Source: an uncultured Planctomycetia bacterium
GTDB taxonomy: Bacteria; Planctomycetota; UBA1135; GCA-002686595
Direction of reading: 5' to 3'
Assembly (NCBI GenBank): GCA_937952135.1
Contig: CALFYL010000162.1
Coordinates: 1-37,114 of the forward strand
DNA length: 37,114 bases
This document shows, piece after piece, positions 24,893 through 32,903 of the stretch. Each line of letters opens with the position of its first letter. Position 1 is the first letter of the stretch. A model generated the notes under the pieces. The model saw only the letters and a program-made list of their open reading frames with translations. It had not been told where the DNA came from and searched no databases. A program made the translations under genes and the position numbers.

Positions 24893-25417
24893 TCAGCTCG
24901 CGGGCTCGAGCACGTCCGCCGCCTCGCGGCGCACGACACGCGGCGCGCGGCCCGCGAGCGCCCACGCACCGAGTCCGCTCACGAGCGTCCACGGCAGCAG
25001 CACGAACCAGCCGAGAAACGGCATCAGGAACGACAAGCCGAGCACGATCCCGCCGCGCAGCACGCGCCGCCACGGCTGGTGCTCGTCGACGGGCGACGGC
25101 AGGCCGGCGCCGATGCGCTCCGCGAGGCCCGCCGAACCGACGAGCGCGAGCAAGCCCGCGAACAAGCCGAGTCCGACCGCGAGCGCCTTGAGCGCGGGAT
25201 TCGGCGCGACCTTCCCGATGCCGATGGCGAGCGTCAGCGTCGGCGCCGCGATCGCGAGCCCGACGAGCGTCGTCTTGACCGGGGACTCGACGTAGCGCTG
25301 TCGCGCGCGCTGCACGACGCCGGGAAACAGCGCGTGGGCGCCGAGCCAGTGCGCGTTGAGCGTGATCAGCGCTCCGAGGATCAACAGGAACCACTGGAGG
25401 ATGTCAGCGAGGATCAT
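24893..25417 (-). CDS. Hypothetical integral membrane protein
   Basis: 174 residues; the start is the ATG that overlaps the stop of the gene before it (ATGA). Four hydrophobic segments: ILQWFLLILGALITLNAHWL, TTLVGLAIAAPTLTLAIGIG, LAVGLGLFAGLLALVGSAGL, and a hairpin-like pair in GIVLGLSFLMPFLGWFVLLP plus WTLVSGLGAWALA. No family is recognised and there is no obvious active-site motif. Position inside a tightly overlapping operon between a sigma-factor unit and DUF1800 suggests a membrane part in the same process. The long open frame upstream of the chosen start is an out-of-register reading of the neighbouring gene. Confidence 0.75.
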   Translation of the reverse strand: MILADILQWFLLILGALITLNAHWLGAHALFPGVVQRARQRYVESPVKTTLVGLAIAAPTLTLAIGIGKVAPNPALKALAVGLGLFAGLLALVGSAGLAERIGAGLPSPVDEHQPWRRVLRGGIVLGLSFLMPFLGWFVLLPWTLVSGLGAWALAGRAPRVVRREAADVLEPAS

Positions 25418-25776
25418 GGGAGCTCCTTCAAGGCCGCTCCGGCCTTGGCGAGGTAGTAGGCGGGCGCTTCGAGAGCCGGCGGCGGCGGAAGGCTCGGCGG
25501 CGGCGGCAGATTCGGCGGCTTCGCGGCCACCAGCGTGGGCAGCGCTTCGTCGGACGAGAACGCGATCGGTGCGAAGTACGCGGTGAGGAGCGCGGCGACG
25601 GCCGCGAGCCCCCACGTCGTGCGGCGGTCGAGAAACGGCACGGCTTGCGGTGCGCGAGCGCGCGCGAGACGCGCGAGGCTCTCGAGCGAACGCGGCGATT
25701 CGGCAGGCGCCGCGCCGCGCGCGCGGCTCGCGAGCTCGCGCCAACGAGCTTCGAAGTCGGATCGGCGCGAGCTCAC
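25414..25776 (-). CDS. Small single-pass membrane protein, possible anti-sigma partner
   Basis: 120 residues, starting at a GTG that overlaps the sigma-factor stop (GTGA). The first ~55 residues are charged and helical (SRRSDFEARWRELASRARG), a single membrane segment follows (WGLAAVAALLTAYFAPIAF), then a Pro-rich external tail (PPNLPPPPSLPPPP). Size, order and the cytoplasm-membrane-outside layout match ECF anti-sigma factors. The zinc-binding HxxxCxxC motif of the common class is absent, so the anti-sigma role is inferred from context only. Its stop overlaps the next start (ATGA). It is too short and atypical to be recognised by sequence alone. Confidence 0.65.
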   Translation of the reverse strand: MSSRRSDFEARWRELASRARGAAPAESPRSLESLARLARARAPQAVPFLDRRTTWGLAAVAALLTAYFAPIAFSSDEALPTLVAAKPPNLPPPPSLPPPPALEAPAYYLAKAGAALKELP

Positions 25777-26363
25777 GCATCCCTCCCACCGCGCCGCGCG
25801 GCCGCATCGCGCAAACGCTGCCGCGCTCGGAAGGCGCGCACTTTGACGAGCGCGCGGCTCCAGCCGGTGAGCTGCGCGATCTCGGCCGTCGAGCGTCCCT
25901 CGAGGTCGAGCAACGTGAGCACGAGCCGATCGTCGGCGGGCAAGCTCGCGAGCAGCACCTCCACCGCTTCGCGCGCGGCGACCGCTCCGATCTCGTCGGC
26001 GCCGCTTCGCTCGCCCTGCCCGTCGCCCGCGAGCCACTCCAGCGCGCGTTCGCCCGCGTCCGAGAGCTCCACGCGTCCAGGCTCGCGCGCCTCGCCTCGC
26101 AGCTTGTCGCGGCACACGTTCACCGCGAGGCGCGAGAGCCAGTGCTCGAACGGAACGCCCGCGCGTTCGCTGTAGCGTTCGCTGCGCGCGAACATGGTCA
26201 AGAAGACCTCCTGCACCAGGTCGTCGACGCTCCACGCGCGCGGCCGATATGCGCGGGCGAGGCGCGCGACGAGTTCGGCGTGGCGTTCGCACACCTCGCG
26301 GCCGGCCGCGTCGTCCCCGGCCCTCCAACGCGCGAGCAACTGAGCTTCAGCGGTTGAGGGCAT
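25773..26363 (-). CDS. ECF-type RNA polymerase sigma factor
   Basis: 196 residues. Region 2 carries WSVDDLVQEVFLTMFARSERY (near 45-65) and WLSRLAVNVCRDKLR. Region 4 carries LPADDRLVLTLLDLEGRSTAEIAQLTGWSRALVKVRAFRARQRLRD near the C-terminus, a clear helix-turn-helix. The gene heads a five-gene operon with the small membrane proteins, DUF1800 and DUF1501, each joined by overlap or a 4-base gap. It probably directs RNA polymerase to the promoter of this operon and is held by the next gene product, as is usual for ECF units. No promoter is obvious in the 126 bp between it and the upstream gene. Confidence 0.92.
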   Translation of the reverse strand: MPSTAEAQLLARWRAGDDAAGREVCERHAELVARLARAYRPRAWSVDDLVQEVFLTMFARSERYSERAGVPFEHWLSRLAVNVCRDKLRGEAREPGRVELSDAGERALEWLAGDGQGERSGADEIGAVAAREAVEVLLASLPADDRLVLTLLDLEGRSTAEIAQLTGWSRALVKVRAFRARQRLRDAAARRGGRDA

Positions 26364-26489
26364 CGGGGGCTTCGGGAGTCCTCGTTCACGGCGCCCCTAA
26401 CGAACGGCGCGGCGACGCGGTTACAGCTTGACCCGAGAATCCCGGCGCGCGAAGCGACGTGCACGCGGCGCCGCTCAACCCGGCGCCGC

Positions 26490-27800
26490 TCAACCCAGCA
26501 GCGGACTGTGGTCGCCGAGCAGGATGTCGAGCACTTCCTGCGCGTCGCGGTGGCCGAGCTGTTGGATCTCGGCCTCGATCTCCTGCAGGGCCCGGCGCGC
26601 CTCGGCACTCGACGGTCCGCGTTCGAGCAGGCGTCGCAGGCGCTGCGCGCGCGCCGCGTCGTGGCCGCTTTGAACGAGCATCGCCGCCAGACCGAACTCG
26701 GGCGCCAGCACGCCGAGCGACTGCATCAAACCGCGCAGGACGGGCCGCGCGTACACGCGCCAGGCCTGCGGCCGCGCCTTGATCCGCTCCACGCGCCGGC
26801 GCGCGTGCTCGAGCTGCTCCTGCGCAAGCTTCGCGCGCGCCGCGGCGAGCTCGTCGGAGGCCGAGTGCAGCACTCGCACCTGCTTGACGAACTCGGCGCG
26901 CGTCTCCGCCTGGGCGCGGCGCGCACTCGCGGAGGCGGTGTGCTCGTCGGTGAGCACCCTCAGTCGCCCCGCGTGGTGCTCGAAACGCATCGCGTCGGAG
27001 GTCGTGCGCAGACTCACGCCGTGCACGACGTCGACGTCGCCGCGCTCGGCGCGCAGGTGGTGGAGCGCGACAGGGAGCACCGTGTCCGCGCCGCTGCGGT
27101 TGAGCACGACCCCGCACGCGATGAGCACGTGCGTCGGCGCCGAGCACGCGACGCGCAGGACGTCGGCGACCCCGGACTCGCCTTGCATCACCGCGTGCGT
27201 GATCGCCGTGGCGAGCAAGCGCGTGGAGGCGTCGTACGCGCGAAGCGCCGCGAGCCGTTCCTGGCCGAAGAAGGCCGTCAACTGCTCGTGCCAGGGGTGG
27301 CGAACGGCGGCGAATTCGTCGGCCCCTTCGATCATGCGCGCCAGCGCGCCGCAGCAGTCCGAACTTTGGCCGAAGCGATCGACGCGGCCGTACTCCCATT
27401 GCCCCTTGCTCGACACGGCGCCGCAGTGCGCCATGATCTCGACCACGATCGTGCGCTCGCCGGACGCGTTGCGCGCCGCGAAGTGCTGCAGCGCGAGGTC
27501 GAGGGCGCCCGCCTCGAGCCGGCCGGCCATGTTCGAGAGCGCGAACACGTTGCGCTGGCCGACGATCGAGCCGCTGCAGAGAGGCCGCGCCACGTCGCGC
27601 TCGAAGTGGTTGCGCAACTCGCCTTGGAACTCGTCCGAACAGGTGACGAGCACCGCGCCGCAACTCGCCATGCGCGCCGCCGCCTGGGCGCCACGGCGGA
27701 GCGCACCGTGGTAGGCGTCGAGCGGGATCTCGGCGCCGACGAGCTTGTGCAACTCGGCGAGCGCCGCGGGCAAGGTGGCGAGCGGATCGGTGGCCTGCAC
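26490..27800 (-). CDS. Unrecognised protein with faint beta-carbonic-anhydrase-like motifs and a coiled coil
   Basis: 436 residues from a GTG; no ATG occurs until residue 44. I do not recognise a family with confidence. Residues 46-130 read like a distant beta-carbonic anhydrase: a strand ending in CSDE (54-57, compare CSDSR), ALSNMAG (87-93, compare RNAGN), an Ala/Leu-rich helix, and a strand ending in AHCGA (124-128, compare GHxxCGA). The His-x-x-Cys zinc spacing is not kept. A second alpha/beta stretch follows (VLIACGVVLNRSGADTVLPVALHHL), then a coiled coil (about 285-330; rich in RAQAE, AAARAKLAQEQLEHARR) and a helical C-terminus. No signal peptide is seen, so it is likely cytoplasmic. 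Enzyme activity should not be assumed. Confidence 0.65.
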   Translation of the reverse strand: MQATDPLATLPAALAELHKLVGAEIPLDAYHGALRRGAQAAARMASCGAVLVTCSDEFQGELRNHFERDVARPLCSGSIVGQRNVFALSNMAGRLEAGALDLALQHFAARNASGERTIVVEIMAHCGAVSSKGQWEYGRVDRFGQSSDCCGALARMIEGADEFAAVRHPWHEQLTAFFGQERLAALRAYDASTRLLATAITHAVMQGESGVADVLRVACSAPTHVLIACGVVLNRSGADTVLPVALHHLRAERGDVDVVHGVSLRTTSDAMRFEHHAGRLRVLTDEHTASASARRAQAETRAEFVKQVRVLHSASDELAAARAKLAQEQLEHARRRVERIKARPQAWRVYARPVLRGLMQSLGVLAPEFGLAAMLVQSGHDAARAQRLRRLLERGPSSAEARRALQEIEAEIQQLGHRDAQEVLDILLGDHSPLLG

Positions 27801-27851
27801 GCTCGACAGGTTACGGAATTGGCTCGATTTCGAGGCCTGTCACGCCTCGAC

Positions 27852-28895
27852 TCATTTCCGCTCCGCGCCCTTCGACGCATCGCGCCTGCCATCGCCGGAC
27901 TTCGCGTCAGCGGGCTGGAGCGCGCGCGTGCAGAGTTCCTCGAGCTCGCTCCAGTCGACACCCTTGAACGCCGCTTCGTTGGCGGCGGCTTCGTCGCGCG
28001 TGTCGAGCCAAGTCCGCCACCAACGATCGAGCGCGCCGGCCCGCGCCGAACCCTCCGGCGCCGGCGCCTGTCGAAGACTCCACACGAGCGCCCACCCCAG
28101 CGGCGCGTGGCCCTCGCGCTCGTATTCCACGAGCACCTTCCGATCGCGGCTCGAGAAGCGCTCGACGAGCCGCGCGGCGGACAGCGTCGGCGGCTTGGCC
28201 GCGCTCCTCGTGCGCATGAACTCCTCGGGCGCCGCGGCGTGTTCGCCTGCGACGAACTCGAAGCCGGCGAAGTACTCGGCGTGCCCTTCGTGGAACCACG
28301 GCGGAGGCAAGGGCTCTCCGAACTCGGCGATGTACGCGAAGTAGAGCATCGAGTTCAAAGCGACCCGGGTCGTGCGGCGCGAATCTCGGCGGCCGATCGA
28401 AGGAGACTCCGACGCGGAGTCGTAGACCACGAGCTCGCCGCCCTCCGGGTTCCAGTAACCCGTCGAACCCATAGGGCCGCCGTACGTGAAGTAGGCGTCG
28501 CGGTCGCGACAAACCCGCACGACGCACGGCGCGGTCTCGATCGGATTCGGATCGCCGTCGTCGCGCGGAAAGACGCGCCGCACCGCGCGCCGGACGCTTT
28601 CGACGCGCCGTTCGAGATCGGCGACGAGCGCTTCGTGCGCCGCCTTCGATTGCGCGCCTCGGGACCCGTCCTTTCGAGGCAGTTCCACCGCGAGGAAGTA
28701 GTGCGCGGTCTCGCGGAACACCCACTGACCCGAGGATTCGCACTCGGCCGCCAGCAGGCGGCGCCGTTCGTCGCGCGTGAGCCGGCGCACGTCGGGCGTC
28801 GAAGGAACGCTCTGCAACGCCGGCGCAACCCCGGCCGCCAGCGCGCCGACGACCAGACCGCGCACCACGAACCGGCGATCCATGTGAACCTTCAT
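27852..28895 (-). CDS. Exported gluzincin-like protein with degenerate active site
   Basis: 347 residues. The N-terminus (MDRRFVVRGLVVGALAAG) looks like a twin-arginine or Sec leader; a second possible ATG lies four codons in. The core resembles DUF1570/peptidase-MA-type proteins: an N-terminal strand-rich part with HYFLAVEL, then WFHEGHAEYFAGFEF near residue 205, which matches the W-x-E-G-x-A-E-Y-F metal-ligand motif. The HExxH helix expected ~25 residues earlier is replaced by TTRVALNSMLYFAYIAEFG, without His or Glu in the right places. Proteolysis is therefore doubtful. The C-terminus is charged (KGAERK). It sits downstream of the two-component genes with a 115-bp gap and may or may not be co-transcribed. 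Confidence 0.7.
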   Translation of the reverse strand: MKVHMDRRFVVRGLVVGALAAGVAPALQSVPSTPDVRRLTRDERRRLLAAECESSGQWVFRETAHYFLAVELPRKDGSRGAQSKAAHEALVADLERRVESVRRAVRRVFPRDDGDPNPIETAPCVVRVCRDRDAYFTYGGPMGSTGYWNPEGGELVVYDSASESPSIGRRDSRRTTRVALNSMLYFAYIAEFGEPLPPPWFHEGHAEYFAGFEFVAGEHAAAPEEFMRTRSAAKPPTLSAARLVERFSSRDRKVLVEYEREGHAPLGWALVWSLRQAPAPEGSARAGALDRWWRTWLDTRDEAAANEAAFKGVDWSELEELCTRALQPADAKSGDGRRDASKGAERK

Positions 28896-29010
28896 CCAGC
28901 GAGCTCCCTCTCGACCTCGACGCGGCGGGCCGACTCCCGACGACCGCGATCGCCGCGCGTCGCACCCACGCGAGTAGCGCCGCCGCGCGGGCGAGTTACC
29001 GCCGCTCGAG

Positions 29011-30516
29011 TCACGCCGCCGCGGCGATCGGACCGCTCAATTCGAGCTCGGTCCCGCCCTCGGCCGGCGAGCGCAGCTCGAGCGAGAACCCGTGGCGGTG
29101 CGCGACGTCGCGGGCGATCGACAGCCCCAGCCCGAGCCCGTCCGGCTGCCGCGACCGCGCGTCGTCCGCGCGGAACTTGCGCTCGAAGACCTGCGCGCGC
29201 AGCTCCTCGGGCACGCCCGGCCCGTCGTCGAGCACGCGCAGGGAGAAGCGCGGCCCGCGCTCCTCCAACACGACCGCGACGTGGCCGCCCGGTTGCACGT
29301 AGCGCACCGCGTTGTGGATCAGGTTGCTGACCGCCTGCTCGACGAGCGTGACGTCGCCGCGGGAGGCGAGCGCCGTCGGAGGCACGGCGTGGTCGAGCGA
29401 GATGCCGCGTGCGCGCGCGATCGGACGGTGGCGGCCGACGGCGCGCTCGACGAGCGCGTTGAGGTCGATCTCGTGCGCTGCCAGCTCGCCCGCTCCGCTC
29501 TCGAGCCGCGCTGCCGCCGCGAGGTTCTGGATCAGCGACGCCATGTAGTGCGCCTCCTGCAGCGAGTCGAGCACGACGCCGCGCTCGATCGGCGCGCCGG
29601 CTTCGGTGGCCCGGCGCAGCGCCGTGAGATGCCCTTGCAACACCGTGAGCGGGATCATCACATCGTGCGTGGTGTTCTCGACGAAGGTGCGCAGCGCGCG
29701 CTCGCGGGCCTCGAGCGACTCGAGGTTGTCGCGCACCTCGCCCGCCGCCGCGTTGAAGGTCTGCGCGAGCTCGGAGACCTCGTCCGCGCCTTCGACGTCG
29801 ACCGGCTTCGCATAACGCGCGGCCGCGCTCTCGCGCATCTGCACTTCGAGCTTGCGCACGCGCCGCACGATGGACCCCGCCGCGAGCACGACCGCGACCA
29901 CGAGCAGCAGGCACTGCCCGGCGAAGGCGAGCATCGGACCCGCGAACGACGTCGCACGCGGCGGCGCCGAGCGGCGCGCGAGCACGATCGCGCACGGCCC
30001 GTCGCTCCACTCCATGCGCAGCGCCGCCTGCACGCCGGGGCGGTCGCCGTCGACCCAGTCCTCCGTCGCCTGGCGTTCGCCGTCCTCGAGCTCCTGGCGC
30101 AGCGTCGCCGGAAACGGCGGCGCGAGCGGGTTCGACGACGCGAACTCGGCGGAATAGGCCCACACCTCGATGCGCGGCCAGCGATCGAAATTCATCTCGT
30201 GGCGGTGAGGCGGGCGCGGAGCGTCCGCGGTGCGGCCGTCGGCGCCCGCATCGCGCTCGGGCGCGGGAGCGCGCGAACTCTCCCAGGGCCGCGGCCCCGT
30301 CGAACTTGCGCGCCAGCGCCCCGTGCCGAGCACGAAGTTCGCGGGATCGGCCTCGCACGATTCGCGCCCGCCCGATTGCATGCGGTCCGTCGCGTACTCG
30401 ATCAGCGCGCGTTCGGTGCTGCTGCGCTCCATCACCGCACGCACCCACAGCGCACCCGCGAACAAGAGCGCCATCGTGACGAGCACCGTCGTCGCCAGGC
30501 GCGTGCGCAGCTTCAC
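29011..30516 (-). CDS. Sensor histidine kinase
   Basis: 501 residues from a GTG that overlaps the response-regulator stop (GTGA). Membrane segment 1 is about residues 8-25 (ATTVLVTMALLFAGALWV), an external sensor region of ~165 residues follows, and segment 2 is about 195-217 (MLAFAGQCLLLVVAVVLAAG). A HAMP-like linker comes next (YAKPVDVEGADEVSELAQTFNAAAGEV). The phospho-acceptor box is ENTTHDVMIPLTVLQGHL with His 284; MIPL in place of the usual RTPL is slightly atypical. The catalytic domain has the N box NLIHNAVRY, the G1 box DDGPGVP and the G2 box GLGLGLSI. It is the partner of the OmpR-type regulator. The signal is unknown; the sensor region is rich in Arg, Pro and His. Confidence 0.93.
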   Translation of the reverse strand: MKLRTRLATTVLVTMALLFAGALWVRAVMERSSTERALIEYATDRMQSGGRESCEADPANFVLGTGRWRASSTGPRPWESSRAPAPERDAGADGRTADAPRPPHRHEMNFDRWPRIEVWAYSAEFASSNPLAPPFPATLRQELEDGERQATEDWVDGDRPGVQAALRMEWSDGPCAIVLARRSAPPRATSFAGPMLAFAGQCLLLVVAVVLAAGSIVRRVRKLEVQMRESAAARYAKPVDVEGADEVSELAQTFNAAAGEVRDNLESLEARERALRTFVENTTHDVMIPLTVLQGHLTALRRATEAGAPIERGVVLDSLQEAHYMASLIQNLAAAARLESGAGELAAHEIDLNALVERAVGRHRPIARARGISLDHAVPPTALASRGDVTLVEQAVSNLIHNAVRYVQPGGHVAVVLEERGPRFSLRVLDDGPGVPEELRAQVFERKFRADDARSRQPDGLGLGLSIARDVAHRHGFSLELRSPAEGGTELELSGPIAAAA

Positions 30517-31223
30517 TTCGCGTCGCCTCGGTCGAGCCGATAACCGACGCCCCACACGGTCACGACGCGCTCGCCGCAGCGGCCCAGCTTCTTGCGGATG
30601 CGCGAGACGTGCACGTCGAGCGTGCGTTCGCCGCCTTCGCGCTCGGGGTCGAGCACGTTGCTCACGAGCCACGCGCGAGAAAGCGCCTGGCCCGAGCGGC
30701 TCGCCAGCGACCACAAGAGCTCGAACTCGACCTTCGTCATCTCGATCGCGGCGTTGTCGACCTTCACGGTGCGCCCGGCCGCGTCGATCTCGAGTCCGTC
30801 GTGCGAGTAGTGCTCCGCTCGCTCGAGCCCCGGCCGCCGCAGCCGCGCGTGCACACGCGCGATGAGCTCCTCGGGCCAGAAGGGCTTCGTCACGTAGTCG
30901 TCGGCGCCGAGCTGCAGCGCCTGCACCTTGACCTCGGCGTCGCTCTTCGCGGACAGCACGAGCACGGGCACGTCGGAGATCGTGCGCACATGGCGCAGGA
31001 CGTCGAGCCCGAACACGCCCGGCAGCATCAGGTCGAGGACGACAAGGGCGTAGTCGCGCGGCGTCGCGACCAGCGCGTCCTCGCCGGTCCGGATCCACGT
31101 CGGATGGAAGCCCGCCTGGCGGAGATGCTCGACGACCTGCCCGCCGAGCTTCTCATCGTCCTCGACGAGCAAAATGCGCGATTCGACGTCGCGCGCGGTT
31201 CGCTGGGTTTGCACGCGCATCAT
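30513..31223 (-). CDS. OmpR/PhoB-family response regulator
   Basis: 236 residues. The receiver domain (about 15-130) has the acidic pair in LLVEDDEKL, the phospho-acceptor Asp 64 in VVLDLMLPG, and the switch residues VLSAKSD and VTKPFWPEEL. The C-terminal winged helix (about 140-232) has the OmpR signature EMTKVEFELLWSLASRSGQALSR, RTLDVHVSRIRKKLG and VWGVGYRL. It is co-translated with the downstream sensor kinase. It regulates transcription by binding direct repeats, but its targets cannot be named from this window. Confidence 0.95.
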   Translation of the reverse strand: MMRVQTQRTARDVESRILLVEDDEKLGGQVVEHLRQAGFHPTWIRTGEDALVATPRDYALVVLDLMLPGVFGLDVLRHVRTISDVPVLVLSAKSDAEVKVQALQLGADDYVTKPFWPEELIARVHARLRRPGLERAEHYSHDGLEIDAAGRTVKVDNAAIEMTKVEFELLWSLASRSGQALSRAWLVSNVLDPEREGGERTLDVHVSRIRKKLGRCGERVVTVWGVGYRLDRGDAK

Positions 31224-31283
31224 TGTCGCGGCATGCGGCGCGGGCGCGCAAATGTTGCGGCGCGCTGAAGGCTTGGCGGGCCG

Positions 31284-32270
31284 CTAACGCGCGACGTGTT
31301 CGAGCCACGCGCGCAACAACATCCGCAGCGCGGCGGCACGCGCACGGATCTGGGCGACGTCGGAGAAGTCGACCATCGCGCGATCGGGCGCGAGCCACTC
31401 GAGCCACTCCGGCGAGGAGCGCAGAGCGCCCTTCACGACGCGGCCTTTCGCTTTCGTGCCCGTGTGCAGGATGAGGCGCACGCCCTTGTCGTTCGGATCC
31501 GCGTGAGGTCCGCGGCGCAGGTTGAAGGTCGCGAAGTGGTCGGCGACGAAGAAGCTCGGCGAGTTCCACTTCAGCTCCTCGCCGACGCGCCGGTCGGAGG
31601 CGAGCACGATCCGGCGCAGCTCGTCGAGCGCGCCGCGCCGCTCGGCCGGGATCTGGCTCAGGTAGTCGAGCACCGCGGTCGTGTCGTTGGTCGGCGTCGC
31701 GAACTTGGTCTTGGGCTTGGCGGTCGCAGGCGAGCCCGCCCTGAGGTCCGCCTTCGGGTCCGCCTTCGGGTCCGCTTTCGGGCCCGCTTTCGAACTCGAC
31801 TTCGCGGCCGCCTTCGCGCCTCGCGCGACACCGTTGGCCGCCTTTGCCAGTCCCACCTTCGCGAGCCCCACCTTGGCGACCCCGTCCTTCGCGGGCTTGG
31901 CCTCGGCGCGCACCTCGACGAGCCTCGCCTTCACGATCTTGCGCACCAGGGCGTTCGGCAGCGGACTCGCCGGATCGAAACGGATCGTGCCTTTGCTGGT
32001 GCTGTAGTCGCGCAGCTCCTCGGCGAGGTTCGCGAGCACGGAGTCGCTCATCGGATACAGCGCGCAGTGCTTGGCCGCCGCGCCGAACGCCACGAGCCCG
32101 CGGCCGTCCACACGCAGCGAAGGCACTCCGTAGCTGATGGCTTCCTCCGCCCCGGGCGCCGCGAGGTGGATCGTCGCGCGCAACGCTTCGAGCGCTGCGC
32201 GCTTGTCGGGCGCGAGCGGCGCGAGGTACGCGTCGATCGTTCCCGCCGCCGGCTTGGATTGCTTCGCCAT
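31284..32270 (-). CDS. Double DUF1801 (YdhG-like) fusion protein
   Basis: 328 residues containing two DUF1801 domains: one at 1-110 (TIDAYLAPLAPDKRAALEALRATI, GVPSLRVDGRGLVAFGAAAKHCALYP, KGTIRFDPASPLP) and a second at about 195-325 (LDYLSQIPAERRGALDELRRIV, KWNSPSFFVADHFATFNLRRG). They are joined by an Ala/Lys linker containing short tandem repeats (AKVGLAKVGLAK; KADPKADPKADL). DUF1801 proteins are small and usually single-domain; some are called iron-chaperone-like, with little direct proof. The neighbourhood with ArsR and AHSA1 genes on the same strand is a frequent association of this family. The ribosome binding site is GGGAAAG. Confidence 0.85.
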   Translation of the reverse strand: MAKQSKPAAGTIDAYLAPLAPDKRAALEALRATIHLAAPGAEEAISYGVPSLRVDGRGLVAFGAAAKHCALYPMSDSVLANLAEELRDYSTSKGTIRFDPASPLPNALVRKIVKARLVEVRAEAKPAKDGVAKVGLAKVGLAKAANGVARGAKAAAKSSSKAGPKADPKADPKADLRAGSPATAKPKTKFATPTNDTTAVLDYLSQIPAERRGALDELRRIVLASDRRVGEELKWNSPSFFVADHFATFNLRRGPHADPNDKGVRLILHTGTKAKGRVVKGALRSSPEWLEWLAPDRAMVDFSDVAQIRARAAALRMLLRAWLEHVAR

Positions 32271-32343
32271 GGTTCTTTCCCGATCCGTACTCCGCGGCCG
32301 CGTTCGGCGCTCCGCGGATTCACTCGCTGGTTCGCGGGCCGCC

Positions 32344-32841
32344 TCAGCGCCTCGCGCTCGGCATCCCCGCCAGGATTGCGTCGAGACGCTTGTACCCCAT
32401 CTCCATGCCTTCGGCCATCGGCGTGCTCGCGGCGCCGTCGCGCGCTTCCTTCGACGAGTACAGCACGGTCATCGCCACCGTGGTGCGTCCCGCGCGCTCC
32501 TCGAACAGCACGGTCACCAGCGTTTCGCCGCCGGTCCTGTCCTGGTCGAACAGTTCCGTGTGCACGATGCGCTCCGGTCGAACGATTTCGCGATATTCGC
32601 CGCGCAAACCCATCTCGGAGCCGTCGCGGAAGCGCCACACCCAGCGCAGCGCGCCGCCGGGGCGCAGGTCCTGCTCGCACACCGCGAGCGACCAGCCGTC
32701 GGGCCCGAACAGCCAGCGCTTCACGAGCTCGGGCTGCGTCCACGCTTCCCACACCAGCTCGCGCGGCGCGTCGAATTCGCGCGTGATGAGGAGTTCGCGT
32801 TCGCTCGGGGTCGTCACTTTCAGATTCTTCGACGTGCTCAT
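32344..32841 (-). CDS. SRPBCC/AHSA1-domain protein
   Basis: 165 residues from the ATG that opens MSTSKNLKVTTPSERELLI. It is a typical activator-of-Hsp90-type START-like fold: REFDAPRELVWEAWTQPELVKRWLFGPDGW at about 20-50, DLRPGGALRWVWRFRDGSEMGLRGEYREI, then TLVTVLFEERAGRTTVAMTVLYSSKEARD and the end helix GMEMGYKRLDAIL. Such proteins form a hydrophobic ligand pocket; the ligand is unknown. It lies 63 bp downstream of an ArsR-type regulator and 73 bp upstream of the double-DUF1801 gene, a set that commonly forms one regulated unit. Confidence 0.9.
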   Translation of the reverse strand: MSTSKNLKVTTPSERELLITREFDAPRELVWEAWTQPELVKRWLFGPDGWSLAVCEQDLRPGGALRWVWRFRDGSEMGLRGEYREIVRPERIVHTELFDQDRTGGETLVTVLFEERAGRTTVAMTVLYSSKEARDGAASTPMAEGMEMGYKRLDAILAGMPSARR

Positions 32842-32903
32842 GGCGGGTTCTCGGTGTTGGGTCGGGTTGAGTTGGATGGGTTGGGGGGTCTCTGGCAAAG
32901 GAA

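Noticed and set aside
26508..29330. A 940-codon open frame on the plus strand, and several other very long Arg/Ala-rich frames opposite the P-domain, DUF1501/DUF1800 and lipoprotein genes
   Set aside because: High-GC DNA leaves long antisense frames. Their translations are Arg/Ala/His-rich without motifs, and the opposite strand carries recognisable proteins.
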